A stretch of DNA of 64,000 nucleotides from Mycteria americana (taxonomy: Eukaryota; Chordata; Aves; Ciconiiformes; Ciconiidae), in NCBI RefSeq assembly GCF_035582795.1, contig NW_027445651.1, forward strand, positions 186,001-250,000, read 5' to 3'. The notes below the pieces were generated by a model, which was not told the origin of the DNA, made no database searches, and worked only from the letters and a program-made list of their open reading frames with translations. This document shows positions 22,137 through 32,752 of this stretch, in pieces (position 1 is the stretch's first letter; each line of letters opens with the position of its first letter). Both the position numbers and the translations under genes were made by a program.

Positions 22137-22471
22137 AGATGCTGGCAACAGCCTCGCAGAAGGACCCCCAGGAACTCAGAACGTGCTGCCGGACAGAGGA
22201 TCAAACTTCATGCCATTGTTTTAAGAGCAGTCTTCCACTCACCATTTTTCTCTCTTTTCTTTGTTGTCTTGTGCTCCCTTCAAGCCTGCTGTGGGAACCC
22301 CAGAAACCAGCCTGGACTGACCTGCTAGCTTGTCTCCCTTTACCAGGCAGGTCAACAGATGGCCTGTGGGAACTCTGCCACAGGAAAAGGGGAACAGATT
22401 CTTGGCTGCTCCTGCTCCTCCCCTCACTGGGGGCCTCCACTTGCCGTGACCTCTTTTCCCTCTTTAGACTC

Positions 22472-22477
22472 ATTAAA
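22472..22477 (+). promoter_or_regulatory. ATTAAA poly(A) signal, keratin gene 2
   Basis: ATTAAA in CTCTTTAGACTCATTAAAATTTG, about 335 bases after the stop, in the same context as in genes 1 and 3. Confidence 0.8.
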
Positions 22478-22499
22478 ATTTGCTGCAACCCTGCCTGTG

Positions 22500-23852
22500 T
22501 CCCTCAGGTGGTCTTTCCATCCGCATACTGACTGCTGACGAAGAAAGCCATTGCTTTGCGGAAGGAATTAGGTGGGGGCACAGGGGAACCCTTCATCACT
22601 CCTAGAGGGACTGGAGGGTGGGACATACTGCAGCGAGTCCTCTTTCAGGCACTGCCTCTTGAAGCTGAGGAAGACAACCCTAGTTGCTGCACAGCCAATG
22701 GCCATCAGTCCTTGCCTTGCTAGTCTCTGCTCAGAAATACCCCCGTGGCCCTGGAGCGCGTTGTGTGAACAGGAACCCTGACAACTGCAGTCCTCCAGAG
22801 AGGAACTGTGGGCATGTGGGAGGCCCCAGGGAGGTCAGCAGTCCCACAAGCTCTTGGGGAAGAGTGCTCCTCTTGCTTTCGGTGGAGGTGTGCTGGGGAA
22901 GGAGGCTCAGCAGACGATGTTCCCAAAGGATGGCAGGAATTGGGAACGGGTCAATAGCCTTGGGGATGGCCCACAGTCCCTACTCCACCTGCCCATCTCT
23001 TCCATCCCCTGGTGTAGGGGCCATGGTCAGCATGCCTGGGCATGGGCAGCAGGGACAGCTTCCCCATGCAGCCCTATCACCCTTCAGCACAGCATGTGGC
23101 ATGGCCCACCCGTTGCCAACATGTGTAGGGCTGAGGTGTTCACAAGTTAGTACTGGTGTCAGCTACAGCAGGCCCCACACTGGAGTCCCCTGTCCTTGTG
23201 GACTCAACACCCCCTTGGGTGAAGGCAAGCCCAGGAGAGTGACTGGTGCCCAGCCACACATGGATGCTCCTTGGTGCCTTGTCTTCCCCAAGCAAGGAGC
23301 AGCTTTCTCCAGGCCCAGAAACTCTACAGCCCCACAAGGGCCACCACCCAGCTCTGCTCCGGAAGGGTGCTGTGTGAGAGGAGATACTCCCAGCTCTGCA
23401 GAGACATGGCAGTGACAGTGGGATTTGGTCCTGCACTCAGCAGGTTTTGTGAGCTGCCCCTGAATGGTACAGGGCATGCACCAGCCCAACCATAGAGCAC
23501 ACGTTGGAGTGCCTCCCCCCAGGCACCAAGCTCCTTCAGCATTCCCAGAGCCCTGGCGCTGAAGTGGCCCTTGTGCTCCGGGCAGCACTGCCGGTCTGCA
23601 CACACAGGCCAGGGTCTTCCCACATCTGCAGACCCTGGGGCCCTGCGGTGTGGGGGCTCTGCCTTTGCACAGACCCCACACACCACCAGCGCCATAGGAC
23701 CAGGATGGAGGGCAGGGTCATTCCTCTGTGCTGGGTAAGGATGGCGGGCATGTCTCCCTAGGCTGGATTGTGTGGGAGACAGTGCTGGGTCAAGTGTTCA
23801 CACAGGAGCGACAAGCATCAGGACCAAGCCCACCTAGGCCCAGTGCAACCAT
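22500..23852. other. 3' flank of keratin gene 2
   Basis: No gene. It is similar to the 3' flank of gene 1 (22560-22800 with 10275-10540; 23100-23500 with 10680-11100). Long GC-rich frames on both strands show no domain. Ends where duplication copy B begins; whether the duplication extends further left cannot be told, as copy A is cut by the window edge. Confidence 0.55.
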
Positions 23853-26167
23853 GGGTCCCAGCTCTGGCTTGGCCCCTGGCCCAGGGTCTCTATGGGAGCT
23901 CAGGCCTAGCGCAGGCCTGCCCCAGCTCTGCCATATCTGTGCCTGGCCTGGGCTACTATTGCCCTCCTGCCCTCCTAGGTGGTCCAGGGTAGTCACTGGC
24001 AGCCACGGGCCTCTCTTGAGTCCAGCCTTGGCCTGGGCTCCAGCCCCAGCTCTGACCCTGGGACTGAGACCTTCTGCACATAAGACATCTGTTGCCTAGG
24101 TTACGGCAATAATCAATAGATGCTTGTGGGGTAGAATTATCTGCCGTCTGAGATGGACCAGCCGTCTCATACTTTGGGGGTGCTCATTTCTCTTGATCAT
24201 GACAAAATCCTTCTAGACAACAAATTCAAATGTTGATGCCATCTTTGCCTGCAGTGTATGTCGATTAAGGAGAACAAGGCCAACGTTTAAAAAGGACATT
24301 GTCCACATAAGTATCTCGTTTCCTCTGAAAAACCATGCTAGGCCTGATCACAATACACTGTTTTGAAAAGGACATAAATTGCAAGTTTTGCTCACTTTCT
24401 TTTCTCCTCCTTATGTCAGAATGGGTGTAACTGAAGAGAAAGGCTCTTCATCAGAAGGTCTTGAGAGAAGACTAAAACCCATGCTTGTTGTTTAACCTAA
24501 AAGTGCAGCTGTATTGCAGTTCCACAAACACAGGGGTTGGGCTCTGTTTTCTGGCCTGTCAGGAACCTTTGCTAGGCTGAAGTAGCCTTTCACTGCCTTG
24601 CCGTTCTCCTCAGAGCTGCCTTCAACTCCTTGTTTCTGATGGTATAGCCGAAAGGCTTCAGCAAAAGAGTCAGGAGAGTGTTGAGGGTGGACTCCACTCT
24701 GCTGAGACTAAAGGATGAGCGAGCCATGAGTTTCAGGTACATGAAGATGACAGCTCCATAGAGGATGGGGACCATGGTGAGATGGGAGCTACAAGCAGGT
24801 AACGCCTTCTGGTGGCTGGAAGACAAGGGAATGTATGGAGAATTGCAAGGATGACACAGGTGAAGAAAACTACCTTGAAATGCGGAGTGCCTTGGATGAT
24901 GGGGATGCGCACCAGAAAGCCAAGGGTCTCAAAGAGCATTGTACCACCACAGGCCAGGCTCAGGAGAGGCCCGGCAACACGGTAGAAATGGTCAATGTAG
25001 TTCTTGGAGCAGAGAAGACACCGTACCAGCAGTACAGACATCTTGGAGCTCATGACCACAAAACTCAGTAGCCATGCTCCCAGGCATAGAAAGAAGCAGA
25101 GTATCTTTGGCATGATAGTGATGTAACGCAGCTGTTTGTGTATGGCAATGTAGTAGTCGAAGGACATCACTGAGAAGATTAGAAACTCAGTGATACCCAG
25201 GAAGAAGTAGGAAAATGACTGTGCCGGGCAGCAGGAAACACAAACGGTTGTCCTGGTGACAAGGGAAGTCCCCAGCTGGTTGGGGACAATGGTGGTGGTG
25301 CTCTGGATCTCCAAGAAGGAGAGCTTGCCAAGGAAGAAGTACATCAGGATCCTCAGGGACTGATCACTCCCCACAGCAAAAAAGATGACGCCATTCCCAC
25401 CAGTACTACAAGATACATGGAGAAGATAAGGACGAGCAGGACCATGTGCCACCTGCGATGGTCTGGGAAGCCCAGGAGGACGCCTTCAGTCCCAAATATC
25501 CTGTTCTTCTTTGCCATGGCTCCGAGATTACAGATGGAGATTATGTCAGAGTGAGGTTTCACATTGCAGCAAGAGCAGCAGTAACCTTTCAACAAGAAGT
25601 CTTTCCCTGGGCTCGGTGGCTCTTCCCACGGCCTCCAGTTATCAGTACCAGTCTCATTCTCCCTCCACCTCTTCTCTCTCTCTTCTTCCATACAGACAGG
25701 CATACAAACATCTGTCCATCCTTCTCCGGCCATTCATCCATCCACTCTACTCTATGACCCTCCCTGCAAGGGAGCTACGAATTAGACTACAAAATCCAGA
25801 CTTTTTTTTTTTTTTTTTTTGCTTGTTCTTGTCTTTTTCTCTTGGGTCAGTTTCTGATAACCAAGTAGGTTATGGTCTGGTCTGAATTTGTCCGGACCAG
25901 ACAAATTCAGAGAACTTGATAGAAAATGAATTACCATGTTTTCAAAGGGAATTTTTGGGTTGTTTTTCCGTTCAATCTTTCTAGTGAAAGACTGCCTCTG
26001 TGTCCCACTGTACTGTATTATGTACAATACTTTTCTGCCTAAAAGGAAGGCCCCAAATAATAAGAATTCCAGGCAAAGAACAGAAATACTCACATACATG
26101 GTCATCAGCAGTAAGCCAGTGTTCTTTTCAAACAAAATTAACAAAAAAGAAGTTAAAGTTTCAAAAT
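23853..26167. repeat. Segmental duplication, copy B
   Basis: Matches 1-2308 with an offset of 23852 that drifts to about 23859 through small insertions. Copy B has the longer homopolymers (for example GAAAGCC for GAAGCC, GGGGAC for GGGAC). The match ends within the CCTTT microsatellite at 26167. Between 23853 and 24589 I see no gene. Confidence 0.95.
24590..25517 (-). pseudogene. Olfactory receptor pseudogene, copy B
   Basis: Same receptor as 738-1661 but four bases longer, because four one-base homopolymer losses of copy A are absent. The start codon lies at 25517-25515. One continuous frame (24733-25452) now covers TM2 to TM6, with LRILMYFFLGKLSFLEI, TEFLIFSVMSFDYYIAI, CLLCSKNYIDHF and LACGG. 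Two one-base breaks remain: after YLVVLVG (GTGGGAATGG where GTGGGGAATGG would keep frame) and before SSSHQKALPACSSHL. The last frame runs to GYTIRNKELKAALRR. The DRY motif is DYY. Either a true pseudogene or a gene with residual sequencing errors. The DYY change and the loss of the AIC cysteine argue for real decay. Confidence 0.9.
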
Positions 26168-26470
26168 GTTCCTTTCCTTTCCTTTCCTTTCCTTTCCTTT
26201 CCTTTCCTTTCCTTTCCTTTCCTTTCCTTTCCTTTCCTTTCCTTTCCTTTCCTTTCCTTTCCTTTCCTTTCCTTTCCTTTCCTTTCCTTTCCTTTCCTTT
26301 CCTTTCCTTTCCTTTCCTTTCCTTTCCTTTCCTTTCCTTTCCTTCCCTTCCCTTCCCTTCCCTTCCCTTCCCTTCCCTTCCCTTCCCTTCCCTTCCCTTC
26401 CCTTCCCTTCCCTTCCCTTCCCTTCCCTTCCCTTCCCTTCCCTTCCCTTCCCTTCCCTTCCCTTCCCTTC
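26167..26470. repeat. Composite CCTTT then CCCTT microsatellite
   Basis: About 35 pure CCTTT units to 26342, then an abrupt change to about 25 pure CCCTT units to 26470. Forms the right edge of duplication copy B. Frames over it are artefacts. Confidence 0.98.
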
Positions 26471-26689
26471 TCTTTATTTTCCTTTCCCGTTTCTCCTCTG
26501 CGTGTTTCCCATCCAGTGTGTGATCCTTCTCCACTGTCGTTGCAACCCCTCCTTCTCCATCCCACCTCCCCTCCTCCAGAAAGAAACTTGCCCCAGTTGG
26601 ATGCTCCCAGTCCTTCCACCATCCTTGCACATCCTGGTGAATACCACTCTGTTTCCCTCTTTCTTACTCCTTCCCTCACCTTGTGTTTC

Positions 26690-27310
26690 TTGGGCTCTAG
26701 ATCAGCGGCTTGAAGAGAGGCAGCACCAGCACTGTTGAAGACGGACACTCCTCTGTGCCGGGAGAGGCTGGTAGTGAGGCAGGTGAAGATCAGGGACCAT
26801 GGCCTGAAGAACAGCATAACCACAGCTAAGTGGCAAGTGCCTTGCGTCTCTCTTCTCGTATCTGCTGCCAGGTGGAGAGCTGAATGGCCCCACGGGAGCC
26901 CAACAAGGCCGGGTTGCACAGCAGGGAGTTGGTACCACCTTTGGAGACAAGGAGCACACCAGTCCGGCAGCGCTCAGCGCAGGCCAGCATGGGCAGTACC
27001 TCACAGAAGAAGCAGTCAATGACATTGGGACTGCGGCTGGGCAACCATAGGGTGAGTGCCACTGGGGCCAAAAAGGGGAGAGTGGCCCCAGCCCTCAGGC
27101 CTGCCATCGCAATGGCACAGACCTTCCCTCGCATGACACGGGGGATCCCTGGGGCTGGCACGTGGCCACAGATCGGTCGTAGGCCATGACTGCGAGCAGG
27201 AAGAGCTGGGCCACACAGCTGCCAAAGAAGCTCGTCCTCTCCATAGATAGGAAGTGCAGTGGCATCCTGAGCATCGTGACCAACGAGCGGCCGATCACCG
27301 AGGCCCAGAA
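26690..27310 (-). pseudogene. Second olfactory receptor pseudogene, TM3 to TM7
   Basis: Minus-strand reading contains FGSCVAQLFLLAVMAYDRSVATCQP (TM3 with a MAYDR motif), then in another frame NVIDCFFCEVLPMLACAERC (extracellular loop 2) and, in a third, KALATCHLAVVMLFFRPWSLIFTCLTTSLSRHRGVSVFNSA (TM6 to TM7). Several frameshifts are needed. The amino-terminal third is missing: a CR1 3' end abuts at 27311, just beyond TM3. Unlike copy B this receptor has no partner near copy A. Clearly non-functional. Confidence 0.85.
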
Positions 27311-27530
27311 TGCCAGAATCGTTGAGGTTGGAAGGCACCTCTGGTGATGGTCACATCCAGCCCTCCTGCTCAAGCAGGGTCAGCGAGAGCAGGTTGATCA
27401 GGACACTGGCCCGTGTAGTCCTGAATGTTTCCAAGAATGGAGACTCCACAAGCTGCCTGGGCAATATCTCCTGGGCTTGGCCACCCTCCGAGTAGAAGCG
27501 TTTCTCCTCGTGCCTGTGTGGAATTTCCTT
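27311..27530 (-). mobile_element. CR1 3'-end fragment
   Basis: The plus strand reads AGAATCGTTGAGGTTGGAAGGCACCTCTGG, CTGCTCAAGCAGGGTCAGC, AATGGAGACTCCACAAGCTGCCTGGGCAA and TGGAATTTCC near 27520, all antisense CR1. It directly adjoins and truncates the olfactory-receptor pseudogene, then gives way to keratin 5' flank. Confidence 0.9.
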
Positions 27531-28159
27531 CCACGCTTCTCCAGTATGCACACAAGGGCAAGTAAGCAAGCAGCCCTGCCTACACCTGAGCAACTGTGGA
27601 CTCGCCCGAGGACGCACGAGGAAGCCCCTTGGCAGGGCAGGGCTGGAGCACGCTGGGGCAGGACAAGGCTCCAGACACGCTGACGGCGCTGGTGTTGGTA
27701 GGGGACCCCCGGAGAGAGCCCGGAGAGAGCCCAGAGAGCAGAGGAGGCCCAACAGGCGCACAAAGGCCTCCCCAGAGCGGCATTAGGAGGAAGACAGTCA
27801 AAAGCAGCAGCGCTGACCACCTGCCTGCCAGTGACCATCAGAGAGAGCTTGGAGGGTGGGAGGAAGGGGACGCGGCACATTGTCCTGATCGGGAACCCTT
27901 TGGCATGCGGGCGACGATTGCAGGGCTGGGAGCAGCAGGGCCCTTCCTGCCAGTGGGGCTGCCAACAAGCCCACACGAGTGCCCCAGGCCAATGTCCCCA
28001 GCCTGCACGCGACCCCTCCGGCACTTGGGACTCATCTTCTGCTGGCACTCATGTGCTCCTGTCCCAGGAATCCTTAGGTCTCCCACCCCAGCAATGAAAA
28101 GGAACCTTCAAGGGGGAGCGAGCGGGCACGACCAAACAAGGAAATGAAAAGGCAGCCGT

Positions 28160-28287
28160 GCAGGAAGCCAAAACACAGCCCGTATCATTAGCTGGGATGT
28201 TTTGCATTTCAGATGAGCTTCTCAGAAAATTACTACTTCCACAGAGGCTTCCTCTGGACCTGGGGCAGTGCAGGACCAGTATAAAAG
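28160..28287 (+). promoter_or_regulatory. Promoter of feather keratin gene 3
   Basis: Block TCATTAGCTGGGATG (from 28185), CAGATGAGCTTCTCAG, AAAATTACTACTTCCAC, CTGGGGCAGTGCAGGAC, and TATAAAAG at 28280-28287. Exon 1 should start near 28312 and ends at the GCAA/GTGAGT donor (GT at 28347-28348). 27540-28140 upstream is shared keratin 5' flank without a gene. Confidence 0.85.
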
Positions 28288-28676
28288 CCATCCCAGCTCT
28301 TCACTCTCTCATCCGCTTCGCTCCCCTTCTTCTCCTTCGGAAGCAAGTGAGTTGGAAGCTCTGTCCTATACTGGGGCTTGGGGCTGCCACTCCTGGGAGG
28401 GGAAGCGGGGAGAAGGTCTGGTGTGGAGAGGGGCTGGGTCTGAGGGGCTGAGGGGACTCTTGGGCTCTTGTCTGGGAAAGAGCTTTCCCGGGCCTGGCTC
28501 TCTTTGCATGGTGCCCAGGGGGACAGGCAAAGAGGTGTGTGCGCCTCCCTGCACAGCCTCCATCTCCCCGCCCAGCATATGCCTTGGCTCCCTCGTGGTG
28601 GGCGGACAGGCTGCTCCTCACGCACCCCCGTGCTCCTCCCTGCCCTCTCTCCCAGGTGCACCTCCAGCCCCAAGAC

Positions 28677-28982
28677 ATGTCCTGCTACAACCAGTGCCTG
28701 CCCTGCCAGCCCTGCGGCCCGACCCCGCTGGCCAACAGCTGCACCGAGCCCTGTGTCAGGCAGTGCCAGAACTCCACCGTCATCATCGAGCCCTCCCCCG
28801 TGGTGGTGACCCTGCCCGGACCCATCCTCAGCTCCTTCCCGCAGAACACCGTTGTGGGATCCTCCACCTCCGCTGCCGTTGGCAGCATCCTCAGCTCTCA
28901 GGGAGTGCCCATCAACTCCAGGTGCTGTGACCTCTCTGGCATTTCCAGCCGCTACTGCGGCAGAACATGCCTCCCCTGCTAA
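28677..28982 (+). CDS. Feather beta-keratin (corneous beta-protein), gene 3
   Basis: A 101-residue feather keratin beginning [20 protein letters not shown] and ending CGRTCLPC. The beta-sheet core ([20 protein letters not shown]) is standard. It has 12 cysteines: residue 74, cysteine in genes 1 and 2 (ILSCDG), is serine here (ILSSQG), so one potential disulfide partner is missing. The tail reads INSRCC instead of ITSGCC. The frame is open further upstream to 28539, but that is intron; exon 2 starts at 28656 after CTCTCCCAG, and the ATG at 28677 is the family start. Intron 28347-28655 (309 bp). Structural role as for genes 1 and 2. Confidence 0.97.
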   Translation: MSCYNQCLPCQPCGPTPLANSCTEPCVRQCQNSTVIIEPSPVVVTLPGPILSSFPQNTVVGSSTSAAVGSILSSQGVPINSRCCDLSGISSRYCGRTCLPC

Positions 28983-29411
28983 AGCTGCCACAGGCGGCCC
29001 CGCAGAAGGACCCCCAGGAACCCAGAAGATGGTAGTGGACTGAGCACAGAGATCCTGGCCATTGCTTGCAGGGGGGCTGAGCATCCACTGCTCCACCTGC
29101 AAAGGCAGGCAGGCAGAGGCGTGCCTGGGCCCTCTGAAAACATGGCCCTTGTCTAACGCGCCTGTTTCTCACTCTCTTTCCTCTCTCTCTTTTCTCTGTT
29201 GTCTTCTGCTGCCCTGGGCTGTGAGCACCTGCTAAGCCCCAGGCGAGGAAGGACCTGCTGCCTGCCCCTCTCCCTCTCAGGGGCGGGCAGGCAGGCAGGC
29301 AGACGCCAGCTGCGAACTCCACCCTGGCCAAGGGGCAAAGACTCCTAGCTACCCCTGCTGCTCCCTGCCCCGTGGGCCCCACTCAGAGGACCTCCTTCCC
29401 TCTTTCAACTC

Positions 29412-29417
29412 ATTAAA
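29412..29417 (+). promoter_or_regulatory. ATTAAA poly(A) signal, keratin gene 3
   Basis: ATTAAA in CTTTCAACTCATTAAAGTTCTG, 430 bases after the stop. The same context, mutated, is seen at 16943 and, on the minus strand, at 39360-39365. Confidence 0.85.
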
Positions 29418-29739
29418 GTTCTGCTGCATCCCAGCCTGGGCCTCTGCGTGGTCCTTCTCTCTCCGCACGCTCTCCCTGGCTTCCAGAGAGAAAGGTGTCG
29501 CTCTGGGGAGATCTTGCGGGCATAAAGAAGAGCCAGCGGTGTTCCCGGAGGCCTGCCTTGCTGCATCCCCGCACACAAATGCCCTCCTCAGCCTTTGAGC
29601 ACGCCCTGCAGATGATGGGGAGCCCAACCACTGTCTGAGTGAGGAGTCCATCTCCCCGGCCGCACTGGCCGGTGGTGGTGGCACTGGGAGCTGGTTCTGC
29701 CTCCAGCAGCACCTGTGAGCCCTCCCTGGCTGGCGGCTC

Positions 29740-29905
29740 TTGCTTCAGGAGGGCCCCTCTTCCTGTGGCAGGTGTGGTGGTGGTGGTGGTGGTCCTGGCT
29801 GTGAGACAGGTTGCTCCTCACATGCCCCTGTGCTCCTCCCTGCCATCTCTCCCCGGTGCACCTCTGGCCACAAGACGTCTCCAGCTACAACCTCTCTCTC
29901 CCTCA
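29740..29905 (+). pseudogene. Keratin relic: end of intron and start of coding exon
   Basis: CAGGTTGCTCCTCACATGCCCCTGTGCTCCTCCCTGCC followed by ATCTCTCCCC and GGTGCACCTCTGGCCACAAGAC matches the intron end and exon 2 start of gene 3 (28600-28676). Where the start codon should be (CAAGACATGTCC), the relic has CAAGACGTCTCC, and the acceptor AG is CG. Similarity ends after GCTACAACC. A dead scrap of a further keratin copy, placed 320 bases after the gene 3 poly(A) signal. Confidence 0.75.
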
Positions 29906-30950
29906 GCCGAGGAAGAGAGGTGGGCTATTCCTCGCCCACTTCCCTTTGTGGCTTCCAACTACAAGCCGGTACTTCTGCAGCATTTCAGCTCTCCTTGCGT
30001 TGACTTAGCCTTCCTTGCAGGTCTTGCGGGGCTCTGGTCTATCCCCAGTCAGGCTGCCAGCATTTCCTCCAGCACAGCTAGAAGAGGCGGAGTTTCTAAG
30101 TGCGGGTGTGGTCTGTTTCCTGACAGCTCACTCTCTGTCTCTCTAGGCATGCACGTAGAAACAGTACCTAGGAGGATTTGTTCCCCCTTTCACGCCCATT
30201 GCTCACAACACGTCCCCCATCCTTTGCCACGCACCGTCTGCAGACTCCCCTCTCCCAAAAGCATCGCTCCCGGTTTTGCCGAAGGGTCAGGACTTCCCCC
30301 TTCCCCCTCCCGCGCTGGCAGTCCCACCGACCCACTGCCCTGCTCCTCCCCAGCCTGACACCCCTGTCTCACCAGCCTCTGCCAGTCCCACCAAGGCTGC
30401 CGGGTAAACCTGGACCGTGTCACGCTGCCCACTCAACAAGGTGCCCAGGGAGCTCCCAGGAAGTGGGAGCTGAAGCTTGCCAGCTCCTGTGTCCTCCTCC
30501 CTCTGCCAGCTCAAAGCCGCCTCCGAACCTCAGCCCAAAGGGTGGAGCAAAACACTCTGAGGGCTGCCTGGGTTCTCACACCTCTGCCCCAGGGACCTTT
30601 TCTACTCACATCGCCTAGTGGTTAAAGCACTTGCTCGGCCAAACTAAGGGAATCAAGCTGCCACCTGTGCTGGGCCCCAGGCTCCCCAGGGCCAGGACCA
30701 GGTTTTCCAGTGCTGGGAGCTTCCAGCTGGTGCAGCCAGGCCACAGCTCGACCTTTCAAACTCCTCTCGGTCACAAGGGCCCCGAACATCCTCGCAGGCA
30801 CTCCTAACCCGCATGTAAAACTGCTGCCTCTTGTAAAAGCCCAGGCCAGGCTGCCCAAGGGGAGCCGCGCACCTACGACAGGCAGGTAGGAACCTGCTGA
30901 CGGTTCCCAGAACTGGAACTGCAGTGCTATGGAATAATTGCTGGAGGTGA
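29906..30950. other. Intergenic stretch; no gene recognised
   Basis: C-rich DNA without domain-bearing frames. A short tRNA-like word, GCCTAGTGGTTAAAGCAC (from 30612), lies in it. Confidence 0.4.
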
Positions 30951-32215
30951 CTTGGAAATTAGACTTATTTTTACACTTTTAGGTAAGTCACAGCATTGAA
31001 GAAGCTGCCCAGTTGGAGTGTGGCTGACATGCAAGGATTCCATTCCACGGAAGTTCCCTGGGCCTGCAACCGTAGATGACGGCAAACCCAGGGGAACTTA
31101 GTGTGTTGTCTCTAAGAGGAACTCCCTGGAGGATGGAGTGGTGTGGAGACACTTCTGTCAGGCTCTTTGATAATATGGGAACTTGAAGGTACCACAGAAC
31201 CCATAAGCTGCATATTTTCTACTCTGGCCAACAGTCTGTCATGTTTTTGACAAAATGCTGTTTTTTTGGTGAACTTTGCTCATCATGACAACATTATAAT
31301 AGCAAAACACACCTCCATCGCAAAAGCTACACAACTCCAAGGTGCTATCTGCCCTCACTGAGCTTGTGCTTTGAAATTTCCTAATTTATACCTTTAAAAG
31401 CGAAGCGAGAAAACTTTATACCAATCCTAATAAAGGTATGTATGACTAGAGTCACTGAAGCTCCACCTGAATGGTGGAAAAGAGTTTAAAATACCTTAAG
31501 AGAGAGAGAGTATCTTGGGGAACATACCATTACGTAGCACTAAGTTCTGGGATCAGTCGACTGGCTGAGCCTCTCTTCCCCCCATCAGGACGCCTTTGGG
31601 TAAGATTTGAACAATTGGTTATACCAAGTGCCTCCCTGGGAAACTTAGATATCTCTATAGAGTCACTTTATATATTTTAATGCTTTTGTAGTTGGCGGTA
31701 TTACTCATACTCTTGGTATTTGCATGTGGATTGCAGCCAGTGAATTTATCACCGGTAATCCAAAAGAATCTGTGTGTCTGTTCCTTTAATAAACTGCACT
31801 CTTCATTAATCTAGCCGTGGTAGTTCTCATTGAACACAACCAGACTTTTTAAGTGTGGCCATGTTGTTCTGGCAACACGACTAGACTGGAGGTGTATCGT
31901 GTTTTTTGTGAATCCGTAACCTTGATATTTAATTACACTCAATGCAACTGGACTTATAACACTGTCAAATTACTTTAACACTGTTTCCTTAATCAACTTT
32001 GCGAAGCTGTTTCAGTGAAAGCCCTGAGAGGGCTCTGGCAAGCAAACGTTGACTCTGATGGGTTGCTACATATACTGGTCTTAGAAAATAAACCGTTTAC
32101 CAAGTCTGAGACTAAGACTGGACTTAGCTGCACCTAGACTCCTCTCTGAGAAGGAGCTTAGAAAGCAAGGGGGTCCTGTCTGAACCTTGTGACTCAACGG
32201 GAGGGTTCTCCCCCC
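30950..32215 (+). mobile_element. ERV LTR with downstream leader sequence, plus orientation
   Basis: Contains LTR-like signals: CCTTTAATAAACTGCACTC (poly(A) signal near 31793), then CATTAATCTAGCCGTGGTAGTTCTCATTG. From 32080 the sequence CCAAGTCTGAGACTAAGACTGGACTTAGC and AGAAAGCAAGGGGGTC..TGAACCTTGTGACTCAACGGGAGGG matches the reverse complement of 41880-41990, which belongs to the minus-strand LTR at 41697-42473. Exact ends and target-site duplication could not be fixed. No coding region. Probably ERVL-related, from memory. Confidence 0.65.
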
Positions 32216-32514
32216 TCCCCCCACCACTCCTCAGACTCCTACGTGACAGTAACTTTTAACGCCACAAGTGCTCAGGCAGAAGGAGACAAAGGAGGTGGCC
32301 ATGGACACAACCCTCACAGCCATCTCCAGCAGGACAAAAGGCTCCCTGGTCGACTTCTCTGGCCACCCAGTGCACAGCCAGAGGCAGGGCAGCATCTGTG
32401 TCAGAGCACCATGCCCAGCAGTGCTGCTTTTCTGCTGCATGATGAAAGATTAGGCTCTTATACATGGGCTTTGCCTTGCTTTGCATTTCTCTCTCCTCCC
32501 CTCTCTTCCCTTTC

Positions 32515-32690
32515 CCTCCCCTCCCCTCTCCTCTCCTCTCCTCTCCTCTCCTCTCCTCTTCTCTCCTCTCCTCTCCTCTCCTCTCCTCTCCTCTCCTCTC
32601 CTCTCCTCTCCTCTCCTCTCCTCTCCTCTCCTCTCCTCTCCTCTCCTCTCCTCTCCTCTCCTCTCCTCTCCTCTCCTCTTCTTTCACGGC
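32515..32690. repeat. CCTCT pentanucleotide microsatellite
   Basis: About 33 CTCTC units with one interruption (TTCTC near 32559). It sits between the LTR element and the broken end of a minus-strand keratin pseudogene. Leu/Ser/Pro and Glu/Arg frames over it are artefacts. Confidence 0.97.
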
Positions 32691-32752
32691 CATTCATTTT
32701 TCCCAGGACACTGCCCTCACAGTGCAGACTTACTCTTCTGCCATTTGAGCTT

